The notes: generated by a model from the letters alone, not told the origin. 64,000 bases of DNA from Paramagnetospirillum marisnigri (GCF_001650715.1 NZ_LWQT01000044.1:1-64000); one strand, 5' to 3'. Positions 45,909 through 55,518 are shown, numbered from the stretch's first letter. Translations and numbers: made by a program.

Positions 45909-47798
45909 TTAAATCTCGATCTGGCTGCCCAGCTCGACCACGCGATTGCTGGGGAGATGGAAGTAATCCATGGCGCTGGTGGCCATGCGGGCCAAGGCGG
46001 CGAACACCTGATCGCGCTTGTCGGCCCAGCCCTGCTTGGGCAGCGGGATCAGAGTCTCGCGCGAGACGAAATAGGACACCGACATGGGTTCGTAGAAGAA
46101 GCCCAGCTGGTCCGAGCGGGCATGGGCCAGCGCCTTGGGAATATTGGGCGATTCCATGAAGCCGTAGCGCAGGAACAAGCGGTGGAAGTTGGGCGCCAGC
46201 AGGCGGTGTTCCAGCCGGTCGGCCTCGGGCACGAAGGGCCGCTCCTCCACCTGGACGGTCAGCAGGACCACCCGTTCGTGGATGATCTTGTTGTGCTTCA
46301 TGTTATGCAAAAGCGCGATGGGCACGCCCTCGGAGGTGCCGGTCAGGAACACGGCGGTTCCGGGCACCCTTGGCACCCGGTCGGACAGCGAGGCCAGGAA
46401 ATCCTCCACCGGGAAGGCCTCGGCGCGCAGCTTGGCCAGCAGGCGCTGGCGGCCGTGTTTCCAGGTGGCCATCACGGTGAACAGCAGGCCGCCCGCGATC
46501 AGCGGGAACCAGCCGCCATCGGGAATCTTGATGGAATTGGCCAGGAAAAAGGCCAGGTCCACCACCAGGAAGCCGCCGACCATGATCTTGACCTTGCGCG
46601 GATTCCATTTCCAGATCAGCAGCATCACCGTCCCCACCAGCAGCGCGTCGATGACCATGGTGCCGGTTACCGCCACGCCATAGGCAGCGGCCAGATTGCT
46701 CGAGGTCTGGAAGCCCAGCACCAGGGCGATCACCAGCAGCAGCAGCAGCCAATTGACGAAGGGCAGATAGATCTGGCCCATCTCGTCCTTGGAGGTGTGG
46801 ATGATCTCCATGCGCGGCAGCAGGCCCAGCTGGATGGCCTGGCGGGTGACCGAGAAGGCGCCCGAGATCACCGCCTGGCTGGCGATGACGGTGGCCAGGG
46901 TGGCCAGGATCACCAGGGGCAGCGCCATGGCGGTGGGCGCCAGCTTGAAAAACGGATTGGCGATGGCGGCCGGATCGCTGATCAGCAGGGCGCCCTGGCC
47001 GAAATAGTTCAGGATCAGGGCGGGCAGCACGAACATGTACCAGGCCAGCCGGATGGGCAGGCGGCCGAAATGGCCCATATCGGTGTAAAGCGCCTCGGCG
47101 CCGGTGACGCACAGCACCACCGAGCCCAGCGCCAGGAAGGCGGTCCAGCCCTCGCGGAAGATCAGGGCGATGGCATGGTGGGGCGACAGCGCCGACAGCA
47201 CCGATGGCGCCAGGGCCATGTTCTTGACGCCCAGCACCGCCAGGGTGCCGAACCAGACCAGCATCACCGGGCCGAACAGCTTGCCCACCAGATCGGTGCC
47301 GTGGGACTGGATGGCGAACAGCACCACCAGGATGGCGATGGTCAGGGGGACGACCCACTGTTCCAGGTTGGGAGCGGCGATCCGCAGCCCCTCCACCGCC
47401 GACAGAACCGAGATGGCGGGGGTGATGATGGAATCGCCGTAGAACAGGGCGGCGGCGAAGATGCCGAGCGAACTGACGATGATGGGCAGGCGGCCGTGGC
47501 CCTCGGCGGCGCGGCTGACCAGCGCCAGCAGCGACAGCGATCCGCCTTCGCCCCGGTTGTCGGCACGCATGATGATGATGACGTATTTGAACGAGACGAT
47601 GATGGTGATGGCCCAAAACATCAGCGACAGCACGCCCAGGATGTTGGCCTTGTCCAACGCCATGGCATGGTGGCCGGCGAAGGTTTCCTTCAGGGCATAG
47701 AGCGGGCTGGTGCCGATGTCGCCGAATACCACCCCGATGGCGGCCAGCATCAGGGCGGGCACGTTCCGGGACTGGCCGTCGCCGGGGTGAGCCGTCAT
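45909..47798 (-). CDS. kup: Low-affinity potassium transporter Kup (copy 2)
   Basis: 629 aa, clearly paralogous with the next gene over the full length (AIGVVFGDIGTSPLYALKETF, DNRGEGGSLSLLAL, FYGDSIITPAISVLSAVEGL, YGVAVTGTM). Both are full length with intact motifs, so neither looks decayed. Arrangement in tandem with a 3-bp gap means one mRNA. Perhaps the two differ in pH range or K+ affinity; sequence does not show which. Confidence 0.97.
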   Translation of the reverse strand: MTAHPGDGQSRNVPALMLAAIGVVFGDIGTSPLYALKETFAGHHAMALDKANILGVLSLMFWAITIIVSFKYVIIIMRADNRGEGGSLSLLALVSRAAEGHGRLPIIVSSLGIFAAALFYGDSIITPAISVLSAVEGLRIAAPNLEQWVVPLTIAILVVLFAIQSHGTDLVGKLFGPVMLVWFGTLAVLGVKNMALAPSVLSALSPHHAIALIFREGWTAFLALGSVVLCVTGAEALYTDMGHFGRLPIRLAWYMFVLPALILNYFGQGALLISDPAAIANPFFKLAPTAMALPLVILATLATVIASQAVISGAFSVTRQAIQLGLLPRMEIIHTSKDEMGQIYLPFVNWLLLLLVIALVLGFQTSSNLAAAYGVAVTGTMVIDALLVGTVMLLIWKWNPRKVKIMVGGFLVVDLAFFLANSIKIPDGGWFPLIAGGLLFTVMATWKHGRQRLLAKLRAEAFPVEDFLASLSDRVPRVPGTAVFLTGTSEGVPIALLHNMKHNKIIHERVVLLTVQVEERPFVPEADRLEHRLLAPNFHRLFLRYGFMESPNIPKALAHARSDQLGFFYEPMSVSYFVSRETLIPLPKQGWADKRDQVFAALARMATSAMDYFHLPSNRVVELGSQIEI

Positions 47799-47854
47799 AT
47801 CAGGTGTCCCCTGTAGTCTCTAACCGCACATGCCTACCCGGAATGGGCCAGGAG

Positions 47855-48586
47855 TCAAGCATCCTGAGAATGCATCAATTCGTCGACGAAGGCCGGAACC
47901 AGCTCTGAGGCAGGGCCTTGGCGGATTTCATGGAACAGTGAGGCGCCTTCGGAGGGCTCCAGGTTCAGTTCGATGGTGTGGGCCTTGCCCCGTCTCCTGA
48001 CCTGGGCCACGAACCCCGCCGCCGGATAGACATGGCCCGAAGTGCCGATGGAGACGAACAGGGCGCAGTCGTCCAGGGCCTGGAAGATCAGCCCCATGTC
48101 CAACGGCATCTCGCCGAACCACACCACATGGGGGCGCAGCAGTCCGGGACGGCCGCAATCGGGGCAGGCATGGCCGGTGTCCAGGTCGCCGGTCCATTCC
48201 ATGGGACGATTGCAGCGCCTGCAGCGGACCTTCAGCAACTCGCCATGCATGTGGATCAGGCGGGTCGATCCCGCGCGCTCGTGCAGGTCGTCGATGTTCT
48301 GGGTCACCACCAGAACCGGGCCATGCCACTCCCGCTCCAGCCGCGCCAGGGCGTCATGGGCGGGATTGGGCGAGATGCCGTCCTCGGCCAGGCTGCGGCG
48401 CCGGGCGTTGTAGAAGGCGTGGACCCGGGCGGGATCGCGCTTGAACCCTTCCGGGGTGGCGACGTCTTCCAGTCGGACCTTGCTCCAGATTCCGTCCTTG
48501 TCGCGGAAGGTGTCCAGGCCAGATTCCTTGGAAATACCGGCGCCGGTCAGCACGACGATGGGGGCGTCCTTGGGGATGGGGGGCAT
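47855..48586 (-). CDS. cobB: NAD-dependent deacylase (sirtuin, CobB type)
   Basis: 243 aa. Rossmann NAD site LTGAGISKESGLDTFRD, catalytic HMHG (IHMHGELL), TQNIDDLHERAG, four zinc Cys (CRRC and CPDC). The class III signature FYNARR (Tyr-x-x-Arg) is present as in SIRT5 and CobB, indicating desuccinylase/demalonylase as well as deacetylase activity. It lies 56 bp in front of the kup pair on the same strand. Confidence 0.95.
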   Translation of the reverse strand: MPPIPKDAPIVVLTGAGISKESGLDTFRDKDGIWSKVRLEDVATPEGFKRDPARVHAFYNARRRSLAEDGISPNPAHDALARLEREWHGPVLVVTQNIDDLHERAGSTRLIHMHGELLKVRCRRCNRPMEWTGDLDTGHACPDCGRPGLLRPHVVWFGEMPLDMGLIFQALDDCALFVSIGTSGHVYPAAGFVAQVRRRGKAHTIELNLEPSEGASLFHEIRQGPASELVPAFVDELMHSQDA

Positions 48587-48712
48587 GCTCGGATCGGCCT
48601 ATGACTTCAGTCGAGAGTGATTGTCACAACTGGAGTCTTCCAGTCGGTGGCGAAACCGTCAATATTCAAAGCTGCAAATAAGCCCCACCAAAGGGGCGGG
48701 GGAGGAAGCACG

Positions 48713-48904
48713 ATGTCCGAGACGTCAATATCCCCGGGAGGGGAGGAAATTTCCGCGCGGACGCAAAAGCCCAAGGGATGGCTGGCGCGGGCCTTCGGCA
48801 GGTCCCAGGGCGTCGAGGCGCCGCAGACCGGCCGCAATTTCGACTTCAATGCCCTGCATCGGTCGCTGACCACCCTGGAACGCCAGGCCAAGAGCGGCGA
48901 ATAG
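48713..48904 (+). CDS. Small hypothetical protein
   Basis: 63 aa, start ATG 48713 with GGAGG eight bases upstream. Polar N-terminus, then KGWLARAFGRS and a helical, basic C-terminus (HRSLTTLERQAKSG). No signal or membrane segment, no known family. It is divergent from cobB and 56 bp in front of the phosphatase gene, so probably in its operon. Confidence 0.6.
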   Translation: MSETSISPGGEEISARTQKPKGWLARAFGRSQGVEAPQTGRNFDFNALHRSLTTLERQAKSGE

Positions 48905-48960
48905 TGCTTGCGGCGATCCTGGCGAGGGGATAATCCCGAAGGCAGGAGGATCGTGCGGCC

Positions 48961-49434
48961 ATGGTCAAGATTCTGTTCGTCTGCACCGGCAATATCTGCC
49001 GGTCGCCCACCGCCCACGGTGTTTTCCGCGATCTGGTGCAAAGCCAGGGGCTGGACGGCGTCATCGCGGTGGATTCGGCGGGAACCCATGCCTATCACGT
49101 CGGCCAGCCACCCGATGACCGCTCGGTAGCGGCAGCCAGGCGGCGCGGCGTCATCCTGGACGATCTGCGCGCCCGTCAGGTGGAGAAGGCGGATTTCGAC
49201 AGCTTCGACCTGATCCTGGCCATGGATCGCGGCCATCTTGGGCTGTTGACCAGCCGGTGTCCGCCGGTGCGGCAGGACCGCCTGGCCCTGTTCCTGTCCT
49301 TCGCGCCCCAGTTGCGGCTGCAAGACGTGCCGGATCCCTATTACGGTGGCGGCGACGGCTTCGAGCGGGTCCTCGACATGATCGAGGCCGGATCGGCGGG
49401 CCTGCTGGAGCATATCCGCAAGACATTGCTTTAA
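48961..49434 (+). CDS. Low-molecular-weight protein-tyrosine phosphatase
   Basis: 157 aa. P-loop VCTGNICRSPTAHG (CxxxxxR with nucleophile Cys8 or near) and the general-acid loop DVPDPYYGG. Acts on phosphotyrosine; partners in bacteria are often polysaccharide-export tyrosine kinases, none of which is nearby. Normal length. Confidence 0.95.
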   Translation: MVKILFVCTGNICRSPTAHGVFRDLVQSQGLDGVIAVDSAGTHAYHVGQPPDDRSVAAARRRGVILDDLRARQVEKADFDSFDLILAMDRGHLGLLTSRCPPVRQDRLALFLSFAPQLRLQDVPDPYYGGGDGFERVLDMIEAGSAGLLEHIRKTLL

Positions 49435-49548
49435 TGGAGCGAGCCGATGAATCGCCTCGCTTGTCGTCCCTCAATCGCCGGGCGGGATTCTCCGAATCCC
49501 TTGGCTTTCGCCGCAGGAGCGGCGCCGACCCTTGGTCGCAACTCCTCG

Positions 49549-49568
49549 CCGATGAAGGCCTTCATCGG
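49549..49568. promoter_or_regulatory. 20-bp perfect palindrome upstream of DUF58 gene
   Basis: CCGATGAAGGCCTTCATCGG, self-complementary, ends 20 bp before the ATG at 49589. A weaker GCCGC/GCGGC hairpin lies upstream (49510-49525). A dimeric regulator site or a short leader hairpin; the 154-bp gap otherwise has only a doubtful 44-aa frame. Confidence 0.5.
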
Positions 49569-49588
49569 TTCGTCGGCATGATTGTCAG

Positions 49589-50428
49589 ATGACCCACTCC
49601 GCCCGCTTCCAGGCTCAGGCCCTGGCGGCACGGCTGCCGCCGCTGCTGGTGGCGGCGCGTCGGATCGCGGCCACCGTGGCCCTGGGGGTTCATGGCCGTC
49701 GCCGGGCCGGGCCAGGGGAAATCTTCTGGCAGTTTCGCCGGGCCGGGCCGGGCGATGCCCCCGCCGTCATCGACTGGCGCCAATCGGCCCGGGGCGACCA
49801 TCTGTTCGTCCGCCAAAGGGAATGGGCGGCGGCCCAGACGGTGTGGCTGTGGCGCGACGGCTCGGCCTCCATGGACTGGCGGTCGGCGGCGGCGCTGCCC
49901 ACCAAGGCCGAGCGGGCGGAACTGCTGGTGCTCGCCCTGGCGGCGTTGCTGCTGCGGGGCGGCGAGCGGGTGGCGCCCTTGGCGGGGGCCGGTTCCCCCC
50001 TGGGCGGGGTGACGGCGCTGGAGCGGTTGGCCGAGGCCCTGGCGGGCGACCATCCCCCGGCCCTGCTGCCGCGCAAGGGGCCAGTAGTGCTGATGGGCGA
50101 TTTCCTGGCGCCGCTGGCCGAGACCGAGGGGCTGGTCCGCAGGATCGGCGGGCGCGGCCATCTGCTCCAGGTGCTGGACCCGGCCGAGGAAAGCCTGCCC
50201 TATGACGGACGGGTGCGCTTCGAGGGCATGGAAGGCGAGGGCGCCGTGCTGGTCGGTCGGGTCGAGGGTGTCCGCGCCGACTATGTCCGGCGCATGGCCG
50301 AACATCGCCGGGGCCTGGCCAGCTGTGCCCGTCTGGCGGGATGGAGTTTCGCCACCCACCGCACCGACCAGCCGCCGCAGCAGGCGCTGCTGGCGCTGTA
50401 TCGCCAACTGGCCGAGGCCGGGCCATGA
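49589..50428 (+). CDS. DUF58 domain protein
   Basis: 279 aa. The DUF58 signature FRRAGPGDAPAVIDWRQSARGDHLFVRQRE is at about 47-77 and the following VWLWRDGSASM resembles a VWA start. Usually encoded with a MoxR AAA+ ATPase as part of a chaperone-like system; here moxR is not next to it. Overlaps the next gene by ATGA (50425-50428). Cytoplasmic. Confidence 0.85.
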   Translation: MTHSARFQAQALAARLPPLLVAARRIAATVALGVHGRRRAGPGEIFWQFRRAGPGDAPAVIDWRQSARGDHLFVRQREWAAAQTVWLWRDGSASMDWRSAAALPTKAERAELLVLALAALLLRGGERVAPLAGAGSPLGGVTALERLAEALAGDHPPALLPRKGPVVLMGDFLAPLAETEGLVRRIGGRGHLLQVLDPAEESLPYDGRVRFEGMEGEGAVLVGRVEGVRADYVRRMAEHRRGLASCARLAGWSFATHRTDQPPQQALLALYRQLAEAGP

Positions 50429-53154
50429 GCTTCCTGCCGGGTCTGGCCTTCGGCGCCCCCTGGGCCCTGGCGCTGCTGGCCTTGCTGCCGCTGTTGTGGC
50501 GGTTGCTGCGGGTGACGCCGCCCGAACCGCAACGGGTCCGGTTCCCCGCCATCTCCCTGCTGTTCGGTCTCGGGCGGCACGATCAGACGCCGTTGGCGAC
50601 GCCTCCCTGGCTGCTGCTGCTGCGTCTCGCCCTGGCGGCGGTACTAGTGCTGGCGGCGGCGCGGCCCGTGATCGATCCCACGCCGCCGCCCCGGGGATCG
50701 GCTCCGGTGGGCGCCCTGCTGCTGGTGGTGGATGACGGCTGGGCCGCCGCGCGGGACTGGAGCGCCCGGCGGGCTTTTCTCGACGAGCACCTGGAGCGGG
50801 CGGGCCGCGAGGCTCGGCCGGTGATCCTGCTGGGCACGGCGCCGCCGCCCGATGGCGGCCCGGTGACGCCGGGACGCGTCATGACCGGCGCCGAGGCGGC
50901 GCGTCAGCTGGCGGGACTGGAGCCCAAGCCCTGGGCGCCCGATCGCCGTGCCGCCGTCGAGGCGCTGCGCCAGCTTCCCGAGGAGCTGCGCATCGGCCGG
51001 GTGGTATGGCTGCATGACGGCATGGACGGTCCCGGCGCCGCCGATCTGGCCCGGGGACTGCAGTCCCTGGGCGGAGGCCTCGACATGGCGGCGGGGGCGG
51101 CCGGGCGGCAACTGATGCCGCCAGAGGAAGGCGCCGCCGCCGACCGTCTGGTTCCGGTGATCCGCAGGCTGTCCACCCCTCAGCCCGAGCGGCTGGCGGT
51201 GCGGGGCCTGGATGCCGCCGGAACGGTGCTGGCCAGGGGCGAGGTGATGGTGGAAGGGGGGCACATGGAGGCGCCGCTGCCCCTGCTGCTGCCGCTGGAG
51301 CTGCGCAACCGGCTGGAGCGGCTGGAGATCGAGGGCGAGCGCTCGGCCGCCGCCACGGTGCTGCTGGACGAGCGCTGGCGCCGTCGCGCCGTCGGGCTGG
51401 TGGCCGCCGAAAACACATCCGGGGCGCCGCTGCTGGACCGTCTGCACTACTTGGACCGCGCCCTATCCCCCCATGCCGAGCTGCGCCGGGGCGGATTGCC
51501 TGACCTGCTTGCCGAGGACGGGCCGGGGGTGCTGTTCCTGGCCGATCTGCCCCTGACCGCCGGACCCCTGGCCGAGCGGCTGGCGGCCAGGATCGAGCAG
51601 GGCGCCGTGGTGATCCGCTTCGCCGGTCCCGATTTCGCCCGGGCGGCGGCGGCGGGAGGACCCGGTGGCGACCCGCTGCTGCCGGTGCGGCTGCGCCTGG
51701 GCGGGCGCGCCCTGGGCGGCGCCATGTCGTGGACGGTGCCCATGTCGCTGGCCCCCTTCCCCGAGACCGGGCCGTTCCATGGACTGGCCATCCCCGACGA
51801 GGTGGTGGTGCGCTCCCAGGTATTGGCCGAGCCGGCCCTGGACTTGGCCGAACGGAGCTGGGCATCCCTGGCCGATGGCACGCCCCTGGTGACGGCCCAG
51901 CGACGCGGCCGGGGCTGGCTGGTGCTGGTCCATAGCTCGGCCAATGCCGATTGGAGCAACCTGCCGCTGTCGGGCCTGTTCGTGGACATGCTGCGACGTC
52001 TGGTGGCCTTGCCGGTGACCGAGGGCCGAGCCAGGGAGTCGGGGCCGTTGCCGCCGCGCGACTTGCTGGATGGCTTCGGCCGTCCGGGTCCGGCCTCGGG
52101 CATCGCCGCCGCCTTGCCCGGCGGCACGGAGATGCCGCCCGCCGGTCCGCGCCATCCCCCGGGCTGGTACGGCCTCGGCGATGGCCGCGCCGCGCTGAAC
52201 CTGTCGCCCCGGCTCGATCCGCCCATGCCGCTGCCGCTGCCGCCCGGGGCCCGCGCCCTGAGCCTTGACCCGGCCAGCGCCGCCATGGATCTGGGTCCGG
52301 CCCTGTTGCTGCTGGCGCTGCTGCTGCTGCTGGCCGACGGGCTGGCGGTGCTGGCCCTGCAAGGGTGGTGGCGCCGAATCATGCCCTTGGCCCTGCTGTG
52401 CCTTGCCGTTCCGCTTGAGGCCCAGGCGGCGGACGCCTTTGCCCTGGAGGCCGGTCAGTCCACCCGGCTGGCCTGCATCCGCACTTTCGACGCCGCCGTG
52501 GACCGCGACTGCCTCGCCGGGCTGAGTGGCCTGTCGCAGGTGCTGACCCTGCGCTCCACCGCCAATATGGCCGCGCCGCTGATGGTGGATCTGGAGCGCG
52601 ATCCGGTGGTGTTCTTCCCCCTGCTCTACTGGCGCATCACCCCGGGCCAGAAGGCGCTGTCGGCCCGGGCGGCCGAGACGCTGAACACCTATATGGCGCG
52701 GGGCGGGCTGGTGGTACTGGATACCGCCGACGAGGGCCATCCGGGCGCCGGTCCCGATACCGCCGAATTAAGCCGGTTGCGCGAGCTGGCGCGCGGCCTC
52801 GCCCTGCCGGGGCTGGAGCCGCTGGGGCCGGACCATGTGCTCAACCGCGCCTTCTATCTGCTGAAATCGGCGCCGGGGCGCTGGGACGGCACCACCGTCT
52901 GGGTGGGGCGCGCCGATGGCGCTTCCGACGCCCATGACGGAGTGTCGCCGGTGGTGCTGGGCGGCAATGACTGGGTGGGGGCCTGGGCGGTGGACGAGCG
53001 CGGCCGACCGCTGCATGCCCTGACCCCCGGCGGCGAGCGCCAACGCGAGATGGCCTATCGCTTCGGGATCAATCTGGTGATGTACGCCCTGACCGGTAAT
53101 TACAAGGCCGATCAGGTACACCTGCCCGCCATCCTGGAAAGGCTGGGCCGATGA
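50425..53154 (+). CDS. BatA/DUF4159 membrane protein
   Basis: 909 aa. Residues 1-80 are the BatA-like N-terminus with two helices (LAFGAPWALALLALLPLLWRLL; LLLLRLALAAVLVLAAARPVID). A long periplasmic part follows, then a helix about residue 628-655 and a C-terminal DUF4159 domain (TRLACIRTFDAA, PLLYWRITPGQKALSARAAETL, RGGLVVLDTADEG). Probably a membrane partner of the DUF58 protein; molecular function is unknown in the family. The start at 50425 overlaps the DUF58 stop. Confidence 0.85.
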   Translation: MSFLPGLAFGAPWALALLALLPLLWRLLRVTPPEPQRVRFPAISLLFGLGRHDQTPLATPPWLLLLRLALAAVLVLAAARPVIDPTPPPRGSAPVGALLLVVDDGWAAARDWSARRAFLDEHLERAGREARPVILLGTAPPPDGGPVTPGRVMTGAEAARQLAGLEPKPWAPDRRAAVEALRQLPEELRIGRVVWLHDGMDGPGAADLARGLQSLGGGLDMAAGAAGRQLMPPEEGAAADRLVPVIRRLSTPQPERLAVRGLDAAGTVLARGEVMVEGGHMEAPLPLLLPLELRNRLERLEIEGERSAAATVLLDERWRRRAVGLVAAENTSGAPLLDRLHYLDRALSPHAELRRGGLPDLLAEDGPGVLFLADLPLTAGPLAERLAARIEQGAVVIRFAGPDFARAAAAGGPGGDPLLPVRLRLGGRALGGAMSWTVPMSLAPFPETGPFHGLAIPDEVVVRSQVLAEPALDLAERSWASLADGTPLVTAQRRGRGWLVLVHSSANADWSNLPLSGLFVDMLRRLVALPVTEGRARESGPLPPRDLLDGFGRPGPASGIAAALPGGTEMPPAGPRHPPGWYGLGDGRAALNLSPRLDPPMPLPLPPGARALSLDPASAAMDLGPALLLLALLLLLADGLAVLALQGWWRRIMPLALLCLAVPLEAQAADAFALEAGQSTRLACIRTFDAAVDRDCLAGLSGLSQVLTLRSTANMAAPLMVDLERDPVVFFPLLYWRITPGQKALSARAAETLNTYMARGGLVVLDTADEGHPGAGPDTAELSRLRELARGLALPGLEPLGPDHVLNRAFYLLKSAPGRWDGTTVWVGRADGASDAHDGVSPVVLGGNDWVGAWAVDERGRPLHALTPGGERQREMAYRFGINLVMYALTGNYKADQVHLPAILERLGR

Positions 53155-53207
53155 GCGAGGCGAAGCCGAAGCGCGGCGCCGTTGAGCCGCCCGGAGCGCA
53201 GCGGAGG

Positions 53208-53284
53208 AGCCCCTCAGCAGGAGCAGTGCTCCTGCGAGACCTATGGGAAGGGGCCGTGAGGCCCCGCCCGGCGCCTGAGGGGCT
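53208..53284 (+). promoter_or_regulatory. Nested hairpins that may hide the next ribosome binding site
   Basis: AGCCCCTCAG (53208-53217) pairs with CTGAGGGGCT (53275-53284). Inside are GCAGGAGCA/TGCTCCTGC (53217-53225, 53227-53235) and GGGGCC/GGCCCC (53250-53255, 53260-53265). The right outer arm holds GAGGGG, eight bases before the ATG at 53291, so closing the stem would mask the Shine-Dalgarno sequence. Confidence 0.6.
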
Positions 53285-53290
53285 TGAACA

Positions 53291-55366
53291 ATGAACGAGG
53301 CATTCGAGGCCATACGGTTCGCCCCCCTGCTGCCCTGGCCGCTGCTGGCCGGGCTGGCGGTGCCGGTCCTGGTGGTGGCGCTGGCGGCGGCGCGCGGGCG
53401 GAGCCTTGCCGGAGCCCTGCGGCTGGTGGTCGGTCTGGTACTGCTGGCGGCCCTGGCCGGTCCGCGTCTGGTGGAGGAACAGCGCCGCCCGCTGGCGGAT
53501 ATCGCGGTGGTGGTGGTGGATGACAGCCTGTCCCAGTCCATCCTCGACCGCGCCGCCCGCACCGAGGCCGCCCTGGTCGAGCTGCGCGCCCGGCTGGAGC
53601 GGCTGCCCGGCCTGGAACTGCGGGTGGAGCGGGTCGGCCCCACTCCCGGTGTCGACGAGGGCACCCGCCTGTTCGCGGCGGTGGAGCGCGCCCTGGCCGA
53701 CACGCCCCGGCGACGGCTGGCCGGGGTGGTGATGATCACCGATGGCCGCGTCCACGACGTCCCCGCCGATCTGGGGCGCTCGCTGGGGGTGCCGGTCCAT
53801 GCCCTGCTGAGCGGATCGCCGGGCGAGCGCGACCGCCGCCTGGTGCCGGGCAAGGTTCCCGCCTTCGGCCTGGTGGGCAAGAGCGCGGTGTTCGGCTTCC
53901 GGGTCGAGGATAATGGCGGCGGCGGCGGCGAGGCCATGGTGACGCTGCGGCTGGATGGCGAACCCCATGCGGTGATCTCGGTGCCGCTCAACCGCGACGC
54001 CACCATGGAGGTGCCGCTGCGCCATGCCGGGGCCAATGTGGTGGAACTGGAGGCCGAGGCCGGGCAGGGCGAGCTGTCCCTGGTCAACAACCGCGCCGCC
54101 GTCTCCATCTCGGGGGTGCGCGACCGGTTGAAGGTGCTGCTGATCTCGGGCGAGCCCCATGCGGGCGAGCGCACCTGGCGCAATCTGCTGAAGGCCGATC
54201 CGGCGGTGGATCTGGTGCATTTCACCATCCTGCGCCCGCCGGAAAAGGACGACCGCACCCCCATCCGCGAATTGTCGCTGATCACCTTTCCGGTGCGCGA
54301 ACTGTTCGAGGACAAGCTGGCCGATTTCGATCTGGTGATTTTCGACCGCTACCGGCGGCGCGGCGTGCTGGCCTCGGCCTATTACCGCAACCTGGCCGAC
54401 TATGTCCGCAAGGGCGGCGCCCTGCTGATGGCGGTGGGGCCGGAATTCGCCGAGCCGGGCGGGCTGGCCGAATCCGAACTGGCCCGGGTGCTGCCCGCCC
54501 TGCCCACCGGGCGGCAATTGGGAGTGGCCTTCCGTCCCCGGCTCACCGAGGCCGGGCGCCGCCATCCGGTCACCGCCGGGCTGCCGGGAAGCGGTGCCGG
54601 AACCGGCGAACCGTCCTGGGGCGGCTGGATGCGTCAGATCGAGGTGGGCGAGCCGCGCGGCGCCACCCTGCTGACCGGGGCGGCCGGTTTGCCGCTGATG
54701 GTGCTTGACCGGGTGGAGGAGGGACGGGTGGCCATGATCCTGTCCGATACCGCCTGGCTGTGGGCGCGGGGCTGGGAGGGCGGCGGCCCCCATGGCGAGA
54801 TGCTGCGCCGCCTCGGCCATTGGCTGATGAAGGAACCCGAACTGGAGGAGCATGCCCTGAAGGCCGAGATCATGGGCGGCCAGTTGACGGTGACCCGGCG
54901 CAGCCCCCAACCGGGCGCCGCCGAGGTGACGGTGACCGCGCCAGACGGCAAGGCGCAGCTTCTGGCCCTGGCGGATCTGGGTAACGGCAGCGCCATGGGG
55001 CGGTTGGCGGTATCGCAACCAGGGCTCTGGCGGGCAGCCGAAGAGGGGGGGCTGGTGGCCCTGGCCGCCGCCGGGTCGCCCTCGCCGGTGGAACTGGCCG
55101 AGCTGACCGCCTCGGATGCGCGGCTGGGGCCGGTGGCGGCGGCAACCGGTGGCGGCTTGGCCTGGCTGTCATCGGGCGGCGTGCCCGAATTCCGTCGGGT
55201 GGCCTCGGGGGCGGTGGCCTCGGGGCGGGGATGGATGGGATTGGCCGAACGGGGCGACCATGTGGTCGATGGCCTGCGCGAGACCCCGCTGCTGCCCGCC
55301 TGGGCCTTGCTGGTGCTGGGTTTGGGGGGATTGCTGGCGGCATGGTGGGCCGAGGGGCGGCGATGA
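53291..55366 (+). CDS. Membrane protein with VWA-like and glutamine-amidotransferase-like regions
   Basis: 691 aa. Two N-terminal helices (about 13-35 and 40-62), a VWA-like domain (ADIAVVVVDDSLSQS; GVVMITDGRVHD), a beta-sandwich stretch and a class I GATase-like fold (about 280-450: RLKVLLISGEPHAGERTW, ADFDLVIFDRYRRRG, YVRKGGALLMAVG) without a visible Cys nucleophile, and a final helix (668-688). The third member of the DUF58/DUF4159 cluster. Function unknown, but the set suggests a periplasmic complex linked to cell envelope. Confidence 0.8.
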   Translation: MNEAFEAIRFAPLLPWPLLAGLAVPVLVVALAAARGRSLAGALRLVVGLVLLAALAGPRLVEEQRRPLADIAVVVVDDSLSQSILDRAARTEAALVELRARLERLPGLELRVERVGPTPGVDEGTRLFAAVERALADTPRRRLAGVVMITDGRVHDVPADLGRSLGVPVHALLSGSPGERDRRLVPGKVPAFGLVGKSAVFGFRVEDNGGGGGEAMVTLRLDGEPHAVISVPLNRDATMEVPLRHAGANVVELEAEAGQGELSLVNNRAAVSISGVRDRLKVLLISGEPHAGERTWRNLLKADPAVDLVHFTILRPPEKDDRTPIRELSLITFPVRELFEDKLADFDLVIFDRYRRRGVLASAYYRNLADYVRKGGALLMAVGPEFAEPGGLAESELARVLPALPTGRQLGVAFRPRLTEAGRRHPVTAGLPGSGAGTGEPSWGGWMRQIEVGEPRGATLLTGAAGLPLMVLDRVEEGRVAMILSDTAWLWARGWEGGGPHGEMLRRLGHWLMKEPELEEHALKAEIMGGQLTVTRRSPQPGAAEVTVTAPDGKAQLLALADLGNGSAMGRLAVSQPGLWRAAEEGGLVALAAAGSPSPVELAELTASDARLGPVAAATGGGLAWLSSGGVPEFRRVASGAVASGRGWMGLAERGDHVVDGLRETPLLPAWALLVLGLGGLLAAWWAEGRR

Positions 55367-55518
55367 ATTTCGCCTTACATCTGGCGATTCGATTTGGAAT
55401 ATCGGAATTGCTGATGTAAGGAGTTCTTACCTATAGGTTAACGCGACTGGTTCTGGCTACACTGGCCGCGCCCGAAAACCGGGCCAGTCAGCCGAACGGA
55501 CGGGGGGACGTAAGGACA

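Noticed and set aside
49444-49581. 44-aa frame MNRLACRPSIAGRD... before the DUF58 gene
   Set aside because: It covers the palindromic DNA at 49549-49568 and looks like repeat-derived sequence; no support for translation.
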